Shown here one piece after another: positions 19,906-29,244 of a DNA stretch of 64,000 bases (positions are counted from its first letter, which is position 1; the number at the start of each line of letters is the position of its first letter). Under the pieces are notes generated by a model, which ran no database searches, was not told where the DNA came from, and saw nothing but the letters and a program-made list of their open reading frames with translations. The DNA lies in the NCBI RefSeq assembly GCF_028993635.1, contig NZ_CP118631.1, positions 5,890,001-5,954,000 on the forward strand, given 5' to 3'. Source of the DNA: Mucilaginibacter sp. SJ (lineage in GTDB: Bacteria > Bacteroidota > Bacteroidia > Sphingobacteriales > Sphingobacteriaceae). The position numbers and the translations under genes are program-made.

Positions 19906-22900
19906 TTAGAAAGTTAAATTGAGCCCTGCTGTGTATATTTTGACCTGAGGCACGCCTGACCTGCCAATTTGTGCAGCTTGTTCGGGGTCAAACCCCTTGT
20001 ATTTAGTCCATGTTAACAAGTTTTGACCGGACACAAATACTGTTAAATTGCTTAGGAAGGTTTTCTTAAGGAAACGCCCCATTTCGTAATTAAGCTGAAT
20101 GTTTTTCATTCGTAAATAGGACCTGTCCTGCACGAAGAATGAATTTGCATACTGCGTATTCGGACCGGAAGTATTCCATACACGAGGCATTGTAGTACTG
20201 TGATTTTCGGGTGTCCACGCATTTAACCATTGAGTGCCGAAATTTGAGCCCTGAAAAGTTGGTACATAATACTCGAATTGATTATATGCCTGCGCATCTC
20301 CGATTCCCTGGAACAGTGCGCTCAATGTAAAATGAGCGTAGCTAACGGTCGCATTAAATCCATATGTCCATTTTGGCGAAAAGTTCCCCAATACCTGACG
20401 GTCATCCTGGTCGATTTTACCATCATGATTCAAGTCTTCATATTTCAGGTCCCCAGGGCCGGTGCCATTGAATTGAGTCGGCGAACTGTCAATCTCGGAC
20501 TGGCTTTGAAATATGCCGATAACCTTTAATCCATATATTGCGTCAACTGGCGAACCCCTTAATAATGCATAGGAATCATTTATCACCCTATCATTATTGC
20601 CGCTAAGCGTTGGATTGATATATCTTACCTGGTTGTTATTACGGGCAATATTTCCCCCGATACTGTACCTTACATTGCCGGCGGTGCCAACATAGTTAAC
20701 CGATAATTCGACACCTTTATTCTGAACGCTTGCGAGGTTATTGGTTACTCTGGTAAAACCTGTTACAGAAGGTAACGGGGTATCATAAAGGATACCGGTA
20801 GCCACTCTGTTGTAATAATCCGCAGTTATTTGTAAATGCTCTTTGAAGAAGTTTACATCCAAGCCGATATCAGTGGTCGTTGTGGTCTCCCAGCTCAGGT
20901 CAGGATTTCCTAAAGTTGTTTGGGTGGCGCCACCTACGGTTGTGCCACCAAAGTTGTAATTATAGCCAAACCCAACCAGCCCAAGATACGGGAAATCGCT
21001 TGACGCATACTGATTACCAAGCCTGCCCCAGGAAGCCCGAAGCTTCAGGTAAGATATCACATTCTGATCTTTAAGAAAGTCTTCTTTTGTTGCTAACCAG
21101 CCGGCTGAAAAAGCGGGGAAAGTACCGTAACGACTATTCGGACCGAAACGAGAGGAACCATCCCTCCGTACATCTGCCTCAAAAAGATATTTATCAGCAA
21201 AACTATAATTTAGTCTTCCGAATATGGATGCCAGTGCATTCTGGGAGGCGTTTCCGCCGTTGGTTTGTGTCGAAGGATCACCTGCGGACAAAACCCTTGT
21301 ATCATTGGACGAAAATGTCCGACGAGAGGTATAGTAGTATGAGTACTTGTTCTTTTCGTAGCTGTAGCCGGCCATTGCTGCGAATGAATGTTTGCCGAAA
21401 CTGCGATTGTAGGTTAACTGAGCAAAGGGGTTAATTCTTGTTGATTCGCTGTGGGTTAGTACCAACGACGAAGTTGATACTGAACCGGTCAGATTGTTAA
21501 GCGGAATTCCGTTCGCGAGGTTGGCCTGATAATTCCAGTTATAGCCCACCAGGTCTGATGTCCAGCCGGTCCGGTCATACGGATTTACACCCGCCGTTAA
21601 GGTCGCTTTCAGGTGAAGGCCGGGGATGATTCCCCAATCCATATAGGCCGAGCCTAAAAAGGATTGTGTTGTAGCAAGCACCTGATTCCCATACGACCTG
21701 GCTAACGCGTTGGAAGCCTGCACTGTGTTTGAGGTATATAATGAATAGCTATCCGGTAGGGCCAGATAACCATTGGATGCAAAAGCAGGCAGGATAGGGG
21801 TAGCTCTTAATGCATCTAATACCGAAACATAAAGAATATCGTCTGACGGGGCATTCTGCTGTCCTCTACTTAGCGTCAGGCTTGTACCAAACGTTAAGTT
21901 GTCCAATGGTTTGGTATCCAGGTTTGTACGTAAATTATAGCGCTTATAGTCACCGCTTAATATCACCGCTTTCTGATCCAGAATCCCTAGTGATACAAAA
22001 TAATTTGTCCTGTCATTTCCCCCGGATACAGACATATCATATTGACCTATTGGCGAAAATTTTGAAGGGAACAATTCCTTAACCCAGTTTGTACTTGTAA
22101 TATCGCCGTAAGAAGAATATTTCTGAATAGTTGAATCAGCAAATGCCGGAGTCTGTCCACTGTTTATATCTGCCTGGTTCAGCAATTTCATGAATTGAAC
22201 AGTATTGGTAAGCATCTGAGGTAGTCCGGTGACCTTTGTCTGGCCATAATAGCCATTGAATTTGACTGTGGGTGATGAGTTCTTTTTACCGCGTTTCGTT
22301 GTTACCAGAATTACACCATTAGCGGCCCTTGAACCGTATATTGATGCGGATGCGGCATCTTTCAGTACGGTAACTGATTCGATATCGCTGGGATTAATAG
22401 CATTAAGCGGATTCGTTGACTTACCTGGCACGCCACTTCCGTAAGCATTGGATTGAGGTGTGTTATCTGTCGTAGCCACTACGCCGTCAATAATAATCAA
22501 AGGGTCGGCGTTATTTAAAGTACCGATACCACGAATGGTTATAGCCGCATTGTCGTCGCCGGCGATTCCCGAACCCTGGTTGATATTTACGCCGGCAACC
22601 TTTCCAGCAAGGAGCTGGGAGGCGCTTGTGATGGGTTGATTTTCAAATTGCGATGCTTTTATCTCCGAAACCGAGCCGGTAATGTTAGTGCGTTTCTGGG
22701 TTCCGTAACCTATGACCACTACTTCATTCAGTGCATTGCTTGAGCTAATTAGCTTAACAGACAAGGGACTTTGGTCGTTGATAAGTACTTCCTGTGTTGT
22801 ATAGCCGACTGAGCTGATCACCAGGGTGGTTCCTTTAGATGCAGTAATATGGAATTTCCCATCCTTGTCGGCGGCGACGCTAATTACGCTGCCCTTTACT

Positions 22901-23091
22901 GTTACTGTGGCTCCGGATACGGGACCATCATTTGATGTTACTTTTCCGGTTATCTCCTGCTGTGCTTGTAGCTGGAACGAAAACAACAGAAAGCAAATGG
23001 TACAAATCATTTGGATGCTGCCATAAGCATTTACATTTCTTCTTTTTAGAAACGCTTTGAGGCGTTTAAAATGAGCGTAATTGTTCATCAT
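19906..23091 (-). CDS. SusC/RagA-type TonB-dependent receptor without STN domain
   Basis: 1061-aa outer-membrane receptor. A basic N-terminus and signal peptide end at LQAQQ (about 45). A carboxypeptidase-regulatory-like domain follows (EITGKVTSNDGPVSGATVTVKG), then a TonB-box-like segment EVVVIGYGTQKR, the plug (INPSDIESVTVLKDAASASI) and the barrel. Absence of an STN domain fits regulation by a hybrid two-component protein rather than by FecI/FecR, and one lies convergent at 14054-18127. The start is ATG at 23091, and the second codon is also ATG. Confidence 0.95.
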   Translation of the reverse strand: MMNNYAHFKRLKAFLKRRNVNAYGSIQMICTICFLLFSFQLQAQQEITGKVTSNDGPVSGATVTVKGSVISVAADKDGKFHITASKGTTLVISSVGYTTQEVLINDQSPLSVKLISSSNALNEVVVIGYGTQKRTNITGSVSEIKASQFENQPITSASQLLAGKVAGVNINQGSGIAGDDNAAITIRGIGTLNNADPLIIIDGVVATTDNTPQSNAYGSGVPGKSTNPLNAINPSDIESVTVLKDAASASIYGSRAANGVILVTTKRGKKNSSPTVKFNGYYGQTKVTGLPQMLTNTVQFMKLLNQADINSGQTPAFADSTIQKYSSYGDITSTNWVKELFPSKFSPIGQYDMSVSGGNDRTNYFVSLGILDQKAVILSGDYKRYNLRTNLDTKPLDNLTFGTSLTLSRGQQNAPSDDILYVSVLDALRATPILPAFASNGYLALPDSYSLYTSNTVQASNALARSYGNQVLATTQSFLGSAYMDWGIIPGLHLKATLTAGVNPYDRTGWTSDLVGYNWNYQANLANGIPLNNLTGSVSTSSLVLTHSESTRINPFAQLTYNRSFGKHSFAAMAGYSYEKNKYSYYYTSRRTFSSNDTRVLSAGDPSTQTNGGNASQNALASIFGRLNYSFADKYLFEADVRRDGSSRFGPNSRYGTFPAFSAGWLATKEDFLKDQNVISYLKLRASWGRLGNQYASSDFPYLGLVGFGYNYNFGGTTVGGATQTTLGNPDLSWETTTTTDIGLDVNFFKEHLQITADYYNRVATGILYDTPLPSVTGFTRVTNNLASVQNKGVELSVNYVGTAGNVRYSIGGNIARNNNQVRYINPTLSGNNDRVINDSYALLRGSPVDAIYGLKVIGIFQSQSEIDSSPTQFNGTGPGDLKYEDLNHDGKIDQDDRQVLGNFSPKWTYGFNATVSYAHFTLSALFQGIGDAQAYNQFEYYVPTFQGSNFGTQWLNAWTPENHSTTMPRVWNTSGPNTQYANSFFVQDRSYLRMKNIQLNYEMGRFLKKTFLSNLTVFVSGQNLLTWTKYKGFDPEQAAQIGRSGVPQVKIYTAGLNLTF

Positions 23092-23814
23092 AATTTTTTT
23101 GAATTAAAGGTTTATAATAAGTCCCTCAGCGAACCCTTAACATGACATTCCAGATTTCGGATGATTCTGATAAGCCGTCTTGTCCCTATTGTTTTCTCCG
23201 CGGCAAAAAACAAATGATGATTAACGGTAGGTTAAGCTAAATAAGTCAGTTTTAACAGCTGTAGCTTTTTAGATCCCGAACACCTGTGATGTTTCTGTAA
23301 TTGGTTTTGCTGATTCTTCAGCCAATTTGCCACAAATAAGCAACTGTAAATGAGGGGAAATAAGCCAAATGAAAGGGGGGATTTAACGAAAAAGGTTCAA
23401 AATAGTCTATATGGAGCTGTATCAGCATAATATCGGGTTAACGCACGCTACTTTCCTGTTTTCTTTACAGGCGTTTTACTTTTAATGATCAGAATATTCT
23501 ACAGACAGATGCTCTCTTAAATAAGACATGATATCGTCTTCGCTAACGACCCTCGTTCAAATTCGTAATGACGATTTTCTTTAATTGCTTATTTAGGAAA
23601 AGTCCTGGTTGCTGGCCGTTTTTAAAACCATAGCCGCTAGGGTACAGTTTTTTATCAAGTTAAACAATGCAGGTCTCTTTCCGTTATCGTTTTATAATCC
23701 CAGGGGCCAGGCTATATAATCCCGGTACATTCGGGTAATTGTAATATTTTTGTTGATAACATACTTAACGGTATGATAAAATTTATATAATTTTAAATTC
23801 AATTAATTTTAGCA
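23092..23814. other. Divergent intergenic region between susC (minus) and the ECF sigma gene (plus)
   Basis: 723 bp with no supported ORF. It must contain promoters for both divergent operons. A TATTTTTG octamer at 23745-23752 fits the Bacteroidota -7 consensus TAnnTTTG upstream of the sigma gene, but no TTG element is found at the expected distance, so I do not call it a promoter. No repeat or RNA gene was recognised. Confidence 0.45.
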
Positions 23815-24417
23815 TTGTCAATTCGCCCGATTCATAATGAATATGAAATCCTTAGTAAAGTAGCTTTGGGGGATGTGCGGGCTTTTACATACCTTTTTGA
23901 TACCTATTACAGACATCTCGGTCAATATGTATACCGGCTCACTGAGTCGACAGATGCTGCGGAGGAAATTGTGCAGGATGTTTTTGTAAAGATCTGGTCC
24001 AGGAGGCAGGACCTTACTCAGATAGAAAGTTTTACTGATTATCTTTTTATCATAACGAGAAATCGCACCTATCGCTTTTTAAAAGACAAGGCAAATGCCC
24101 ACCTGAAGCAGCAGGAATGGGAACAGCAGTACCGGGAGGAACTCTATTTGCCCGGCGATATTTCTCCTGAAGAGAGCTTTTGCCTAATGGTAGATAAACT
24201 GGTTGAAAAGCTACCCCCACAACAGAAGAAAGTTTATGAGCTAAGTAGAATTGATCATTTAAAGTATAGTGAAATTGCAGTAATGCTCGGTATTTCGCAA
24301 GAAACAGTGAAAAAACACATTGTTGCTGCTAATAAATTTATTAAAAACAGTATTTCAGAGAAAAATCATCTTCTTTTTCTTGTGTTTTCTGCGATTTGCA
24401 GTCATTTTCGAAATTAA
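23815..24417 (+). CDS. ECF (FecI-like) RNA polymerase sigma factor
   Basis: 200-aa sigma-70 family protein of the extracytoplasmic-function type. Region 2 is at about 18-85 (AFTYLFDTYYRHL, AEEIVQDVFVKIW) and region 4 at about 130-190 (LPPQQKKVYELSRIDHLKYSEIAVMLGISQETVKKHI, a helix-turn-helix). The start is TTG 23815: no in-frame ATG precedes region 2, and an in-frame stop lies 21 bp upstream. It pairs with the FecR-type anti-sigma gene downstream and an STN-containing SusC, forming a trans-envelope relay that switches on the locus when substrate binds. Confidence 0.92.
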   Translation: MSIRPIHNEYEILSKVALGDVRAFTYLFDTYYRHLGQYVYRLTESTDAAEEIVQDVFVKIWSRRQDLTQIESFTDYLFIITRNRTYRFLKDKANAHLKQQEWEQQYREELYLPGDISPEESFCLMVDKLVEKLPPQQKKVYELSRIDHLKYSEIAVMLGISQETVKKHIVAANKFIKNSISEKNHLLFLVFSAICSHFRN

Positions 24418-24489
24418 ATTATTTTTTTTCAAATAAGGCTACCCCTATTTTGTTTTTTTTGACTCTTTACTAGCAGAAGATTGAAGAAA

Positions 24490-25677
24490 ATGTCTGAGAG
24501 ATTACGCTATTTGTTTCGTCAATATTTTAATAAAGCCGAAACCCCGGAAGAACGCAATGAATTAATGCGGCTTATTGACCGGAAGGATTCGGAACCTCTG
24601 GTTCATGAGCTGATGGAGGAAGCGTATAAAACGCACCTGTTTGACGAAGATCCGTTTGATTCCGGTACACGTGAAAAGATGCTTAAAACCGCACTGGACG
24701 GATATTTAGACGAATACCGCGATGCAAATGTTGCTCCAGCTGGTATTTCGCGAAACCGGCTGATTGTTTATGCTTCGGCTGCACTGCTGGTCCTGGCGTT
24801 ATCATTTGGGGCGTATCAGTTCCATTTAAGGAGTGACAGACAAAGTCTCGCAGCAAATAAAGTGCATCATGATATTATGCCCGGGGGGAACAAGGCTGTA
24901 CTTACGCTTGCGAACGGTGCGAAAATTGAACTTAATGGCGCTAAAAACGGAAAACTTGCACAACAAGGCAGTGCAGCGGTTATAAAGCTTTCCGGCGGAA
25001 GCCTCGCCTATGTACCTGGTGCGTCGGACACCGGGGAATCGCTGAATAATACAATGTCTACTCCGAGAGGAGGTCAATATAAACTGCAATTGCAGGATGG
25101 CACCTTGGTTATGCTAAATGCTGAATCATCTATTACCTATCCGACTGCATTCACCGGTAATTCAAGGAATGTTATGATTACAGGTGAGGTTTACTTCGAA
25201 GTAGCTAAAAATAAAAAGATGCCTTTTATTGTCAGCTTTGGAGGACAAAAAGTGGAGGTGCTCGGAACACATTTTGACATTCGTGCCTACCAGGATCAGG
25301 TAAATAAAACCACACTTTTGGAGGGAGCCGTCAGAATATCGGATGGCAAACAGAAAAAACTGTTGATACCCGGACAACAGGCCGTTTATGAAAGCAGTAC
25401 GCAGAAGTTCGATATCAAAACAGTTGATACGGATGATGTCGTCGCCTGGAAAAACGGATTGTTCGTTTTTGACGGGACCGAACTCGATTTGGTGATGCAG
25501 GACCTGGCACGTTGGTATGATATTGAAGTTGAATACAACGGACCTAAGCCCCGCTTGAATTTTACGGGCCTGATTAAAAGAGATATTCCGCTTTCGAAAG
25601 TGCTGAAATTCCTTGAACGGACGGGCGGCATCAAATTTACTATCGTTAAAAATACAGTGATTGTTGAAAAAATATAG
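24490..25677 (+). CDS. FecR-type anti-sigma factor
   Basis: About 395 aa. An in-frame TTG lies at 24481, but ATG 24490 (MSERLRYLF) is the more natural start. The cytoplasmic N-terminal part (about 1-90) would hold the sigma factor. One transmembrane helix follows (IVYASAALLVLALSFGAYQ, about 92-111), then the periplasmic FecR domain (STPRGGQYKLQLQDGTLVMLNAES, GEVYFEVAKNKKMPF, VLGTHFDIRAY) and a C-terminal DUF4974/STN-like domain (FDGTELDLVMQDLARWYDIEVEY) that contacts the receptor. It is encoded 72 bp after the sigma gene. Confidence 0.93.
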   Translation: MSERLRYLFRQYFNKAETPEERNELMRLIDRKDSEPLVHELMEEAYKTHLFDEDPFDSGTREKMLKTALDGYLDEYRDANVAPAGISRNRLIVYASAALLVLALSFGAYQFHLRSDRQSLAANKVHHDIMPGGNKAVLTLANGAKIELNGAKNGKLAQQGSAAVIKLSGGSLAYVPGASDTGESLNNTMSTPRGGQYKLQLQDGTLVMLNAESSITYPTAFTGNSRNVMITGEVYFEVAKNKKMPFIVSFGGQKVEVLGTHFDIRAYQDQVNKTTLLEGAVRISDGKQKKLLIPGQQAVYESSTQKFDIKTVDTDDVVAWKNGLFVFDGTELDLVMQDLARWYDIEVEYNGPKPRLNFTGLIKRDIPLSKVLKFLERTGGIKFTIVKNTVIVEKI

Positions 25678-25789
25678 TTTTAACCTGATTATTAACTAAA
25701 CCTCCGCATATGGATAAATAAAAAAGTACACAACTCCATAGCTGATCAATAAAAAGCCCTCCCGGATTCCGACCGGAAAGGCAATATGC

Positions 25790-28700
25790 ATGAATCAGCT
25801 CAAATTCAAATTCGACTCCGATTTAAACTTAATCCAAACATTCAAATGTATGAAACTACTCTTGCATTCTAAAATTCCCGTGCCTGTTCGGCGCGGAGAG
25901 TGTAACAACGAACAACGCGGCAATTATTTAAAACTGGTACTGAGAACAATGAAAATCACGGGCTTACTAATTTTTCTGCTGGCAATGCAGCTGAGCGCCC
26001 GGACACTGGCGCAAAAAGTCAGCATCAGTAAAGAAAACAGTGAATTAAAATCCGTTTTAAAAGAACTTCATAAAAGAACCGGCTACCTGTTCATCTTTAA
26101 TAATACGGCCATGCTGAAGGCAAAACCCGTAACGATTCATGTGGTTAATACCGAGCTTAATCAGGTGCTGGCTCAGATTTTCAAGGATCAGCCTTTAACT
26201 TATGAACTTGATGATAATATGATTATTATCAAAGAGCGTGCAGTTCAAAAGCCCCAGGAAAAAGACGGGGAAGCCACTACCCTTTTTAGGAAGATTACGG
26301 GAAAGGTTACCGATAGTAAAGGCAGCCCGATCCCTGGGGTGACCGTTCAGATTAAAGGGAGCCAGCAGGCAGTATCGACCCTTGCCGACGGTTCGTATTC
26401 CATTAATGCCAATAAAGGGGATGTTTTGCAGTTTCGTTTCCTGGGATTTGAAACCAGGGAAATCATGATTGAAGATCAGACATCACTAAACGTCACTCTG
26501 GTTGAGGCAGCAAAAGGCTTAAATGAGGTTGTCGTAATTGGTTACGGTAATGCAACCAGGGCAGCCCTAAGCAGCGCCGTATCTACGGTAAATAACAAAG
26601 ATCTGAATAAAGGTGCTATTACGGATGTTGGTCAGTTACTCCAGGGCAAAGTTCCCGGGTTGAATATTACTGCCAGCGGTGACCCTAATAAACCGGCCGC
26701 GGTAGTATTACGCGGCGCCTCTACCATTAATAGTTCGCAGGGGCCTTTTTATGTGGTCGACGGTGTTCCCGGAGTTGATATCGCAACGATAGCTCCCGAT
26801 GATATAGCTACGATAGATGTATTGAAGGATGCTGCAGCTACCGCGATCTATGGAAACCGGGCTGCTAACGGTGTCATCATGGTTACGACAAAAAAAGGTA
26901 AAAAGGGACAACTGGCAATAGCGTACAATGGCTATGTAGGTGCTGAAAAGGTGGCCAATCAGCTTGATATGATGAATGCTGATGAACTAAGGAGCTTTCT
27001 GAAAACCAATAACCAGGCCCTTTCTTCGGCTAATGATAAAGGTGCAAACACCGACTGGCAACAGGCTATAGAACGGAAAACGGCAATTTTCCACAATCAT
27101 AATCTTTCGTTCAGCGGCGGAACAGACCATAGCAGTTACTATGCCAGTGTCAATTATGTTAAAAAAGACGGTATTATCTTGAATACAGGTTTGGAACGTG
27201 TTATCGGTCGTCTTGCATTAACACAAAGCGCTTTTGATGATAAGTTGAAATTCAGCCTGTCGGTAACAAATTCCAACAGCAAGGCGCAGGATGTACCTTA
27301 CCGTAACGTGATCCTGCTCCAGTCTGCGCTTTTCCTGCCTGTATCTCCAATCAAGAATGCTGACGGCAGCTACTTTGAAAATCCTACCACTCAAAATTAT
27401 TACAATCCGGTTGCTATGCTGAACAACAGTGTAAGCGATACCAAATACAATAATCTCGTGGCAGCTTTTAACACCCAGCTGAAACTTCCTTTCGGGTTAA
27501 CTTATAATCTAAATTTATCTTATCTAAATACAACTACTTTACACGGCGAATTCTATACTTCTTATTTTACTTCACATTATAACGGGTTGTACGATAATCC
27601 GGAACCGGGCCTGGGATATCATACCCAGCAGACTTTCGGCGCAAACGGCCAGGCAACGCGCAGCTCACTGCAAACGGTGAATAAAATTTTGGAAACCTTC
27701 TTTAACTGGGATAAAAAGATAGGAGAGCATACTATCAATGCGGTATTAGGCTATTCATGGCAGAATAATACGATAGGGGATGGCTTCCAGGTAACAACAT
27801 CAAATTTCCCGGTTGACAACGTCAGTTATAATAACCTGGCTTTAAGTAATCCTTATGCGGTCTCCGGTTTTCAGGTAAACTTCGGCGCAGACGGTGTATT
27901 CCAGGAAACGAGACTGATATCAGATTTTGCGAGGTTGAATTACAATTACAAGGAAAAATACCTGTTACAGGCATCTGTAAGACGCGATGGAAGTTCCGTA
28001 TTTGGCAAGGATCACCAATGGGGATATTTTCCGTCAGTCGGTGCGGCATGGCGCGTTAGCCAGGAAAGTTTCCTGAAGGATAATAATACAATAAATGACC
28101 TGAAGCTGCGGGCCAGTTATGGTATCACCGGTAACTCATCGGGTTTTAATGCTTATACCGCACAAGCCATATCAGGCGCCCTTGGTACTTTCTATAGTAA
28201 TGGTAACTATATCAATGCCCTTGGAGCCACACAGGCCGCAAATGCAAACCTGCAATGGGAAAAGACTTCTACCGCCAACCTTGGTCTGGATTTTGAGTTG
28301 TTTAAAGGAAAGGTAACCGGCGCTTTGGATGTTTATAATAAAAAGACAACTGGCATGATCTTCTCCTATGCGGTTGACCCGATCCTGGTGCCAACCGGAA
28401 CAATTGTAGCCAACGGCGGCAGCATGACCAACAAAGGTATCGAGTTGATCATCAATACAACTCCGGTAAAAACCGTTAATTTCAGGTGGTCTACTACTCT
28501 GAACCTGTCACACAATAAAAATGTGATCAACAGCTTGTCCAATCCGCTGTTTTCAGGAGGCGATTCTGTATTATACTCTTTCCCGGAAGGTGCGGGGCAA
28601 TCTAGCCACTCGCTACAGATCTTAAAATCAGGGAAACCGCTGGGGCAATTCTTTTCGCTTCAGTATGCGGGTAAAAACTCGGCCGGCGTTTCACAATTTG

Positions 28701-29221
28701 TCGGAGCCGACGGGAAACTGACAACAGCTCCGACCATTGGTACAGACTATCATTACCTTGGAAACGCCCAACCAAAATTGCTGGTAGGTTGGTCAAATGA
28801 TTTTCGTTACAAAAATTTTGACCTGAATATATTTTTCAGGGGTGTTTTTGGCAATAAGATATTTGATGCCACCCGTGCCGACCTTTTCAGGCCTAATACA
28901 GCGCAGTATACCAATATTCTTAAAGACGCTGCCGGTGAGTCCGCAGCAGATTATAATGCGTATTTATATTCGTCACGTTTTGTCGAGAGCGGCAGCTACC
29001 TGCGTTTAGATAATGCTACCCTGGCTTATAACTTTAAACTAAGCAGTAAGTATATCAAGGTTTTCAGGATATATACGTCCGCTAACAATGTTTTCATAAT
29101 TACCAAATATAAAGGGGTAGATCCGGAGATTAACCAGGGCGGGATTTCGCCAGGGGTAGACTATAATAACTTTTATCCGAAAACCAGGACGATTCTAATC
29201 GGAGCTAACGTAACTTTTTAA
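25790..29221 (+). CDS. SusC/RagA-type TonB-dependent receptor with STN signalling domain
   Basis: Up to 1143 aa. The N-terminus is long; in-frame ATG codons at 25850 (MKLLLHSK) and 25950 (MKITGLLIF) are alternative starts, and the signal peptide itself begins near the last (signal end TLAQ). STN domain at about 76-150 (VSISKENSELKSVLKELHKRTGYLF), carboxypeptidase-regulatory-like domain at about 170-245, TonB-box-like EVVVIGYGNATR, plug (PDDIATIDVLKDAAATAIYG) and barrel. The STN domain and the upstream FecI/FecR genes make this a transducer that reports substrate binding to the anti-sigma factor. Confidence 0.95.
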   Translation: MNQLKFKFDSDLNLIQTFKCMKLLLHSKIPVPVRRGECNNEQRGNYLKLVLRTMKITGLLIFLLAMQLSARTLAQKVSISKENSELKSVLKELHKRTGYLFIFNNTAMLKAKPVTIHVVNTELNQVLAQIFKDQPLTYELDDNMIIIKERAVQKPQEKDGEATTLFRKITGKVTDSKGSPIPGVTVQIKGSQQAVSTLADGSYSINANKGDVLQFRFLGFETREIMIEDQTSLNVTLVEAAKGLNEVVVIGYGNATRAALSSAVSTVNNKDLNKGAITDVGQLLQGKVPGLNITASGDPNKPAAVVLRGASTINSSQGPFYVVDGVPGVDIATIAPDDIATIDVLKDAAATAIYGNRAANGVIMVTTKKGKKGQLAIAYNGYVGAEKVANQLDMMNADELRSFLKTNNQALSSANDKGANTDWQQAIERKTAIFHNHNLSFSGGTDHSSYYASVNYVKKDGIILNTGLERVIGRLALTQSAFDDKLKFSLSVTNSNSKAQDVPYRNVILLQSALFLPVSPIKNADGSYFENPTTQNYYNPVAMLNNSVSDTKYNNLVAAFNTQLKLPFGLTYNLNLSYLNTTTLHGEFYTSYFTSHYNGLYDNPEPGLGYHTQQTFGANGQATRSSLQTVNKILETFFNWDKKIGEHTINAVLGYSWQNNTIGDGFQVTTSNFPVDNVSYNNLALSNPYAVSGFQVNFGADGVFQETRLISDFARLNYNYKEKYLLQASVRRDGSSVFGKDHQWGYFPSVGAAWRVSQESFLKDNNTINDLKLRASYGITGNSSGFNAYTAQAISGALGTFYSNGNYINALGATQAANANLQWEKTSTANLGLDFELFKGKVTGALDVYNKKTTGMIFSYAVDPILVPTGTIVANGGSMTNKGIELIINTTPVKTVNFRWSTTLNLSHNKNVINSLSNPLFSGGDSVLYSFPEGAGQSSHSLQILKSGKPLGQFFSLQYAGKNSAGVSQFVGADGKLTTAPTIGTDYHYLGNAQPKLLVGWSNDFRYKNFDLNIFFRGVFGNKIFDATRADLFRPNTAQYTNILKDAAGESAADYNAYLYSSRFVESGSYLRLDNATLAYNFKLSSKYIKVFRIYTSANNVFIITKYKGVDPEINQGGISPGVDYNNFYPKTRTILIGANVTF

Positions 29222-29244
29222 GTAACCAGTTAAAAGAATTTATC

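Noticed and set aside
23745..23752. TATTTTTG as the -7 box of a promoter for the ECF sigma gene
   Set aside because: No TTG element lies 19-21 bp upstream, and such octamers are common in AT-rich DNA.
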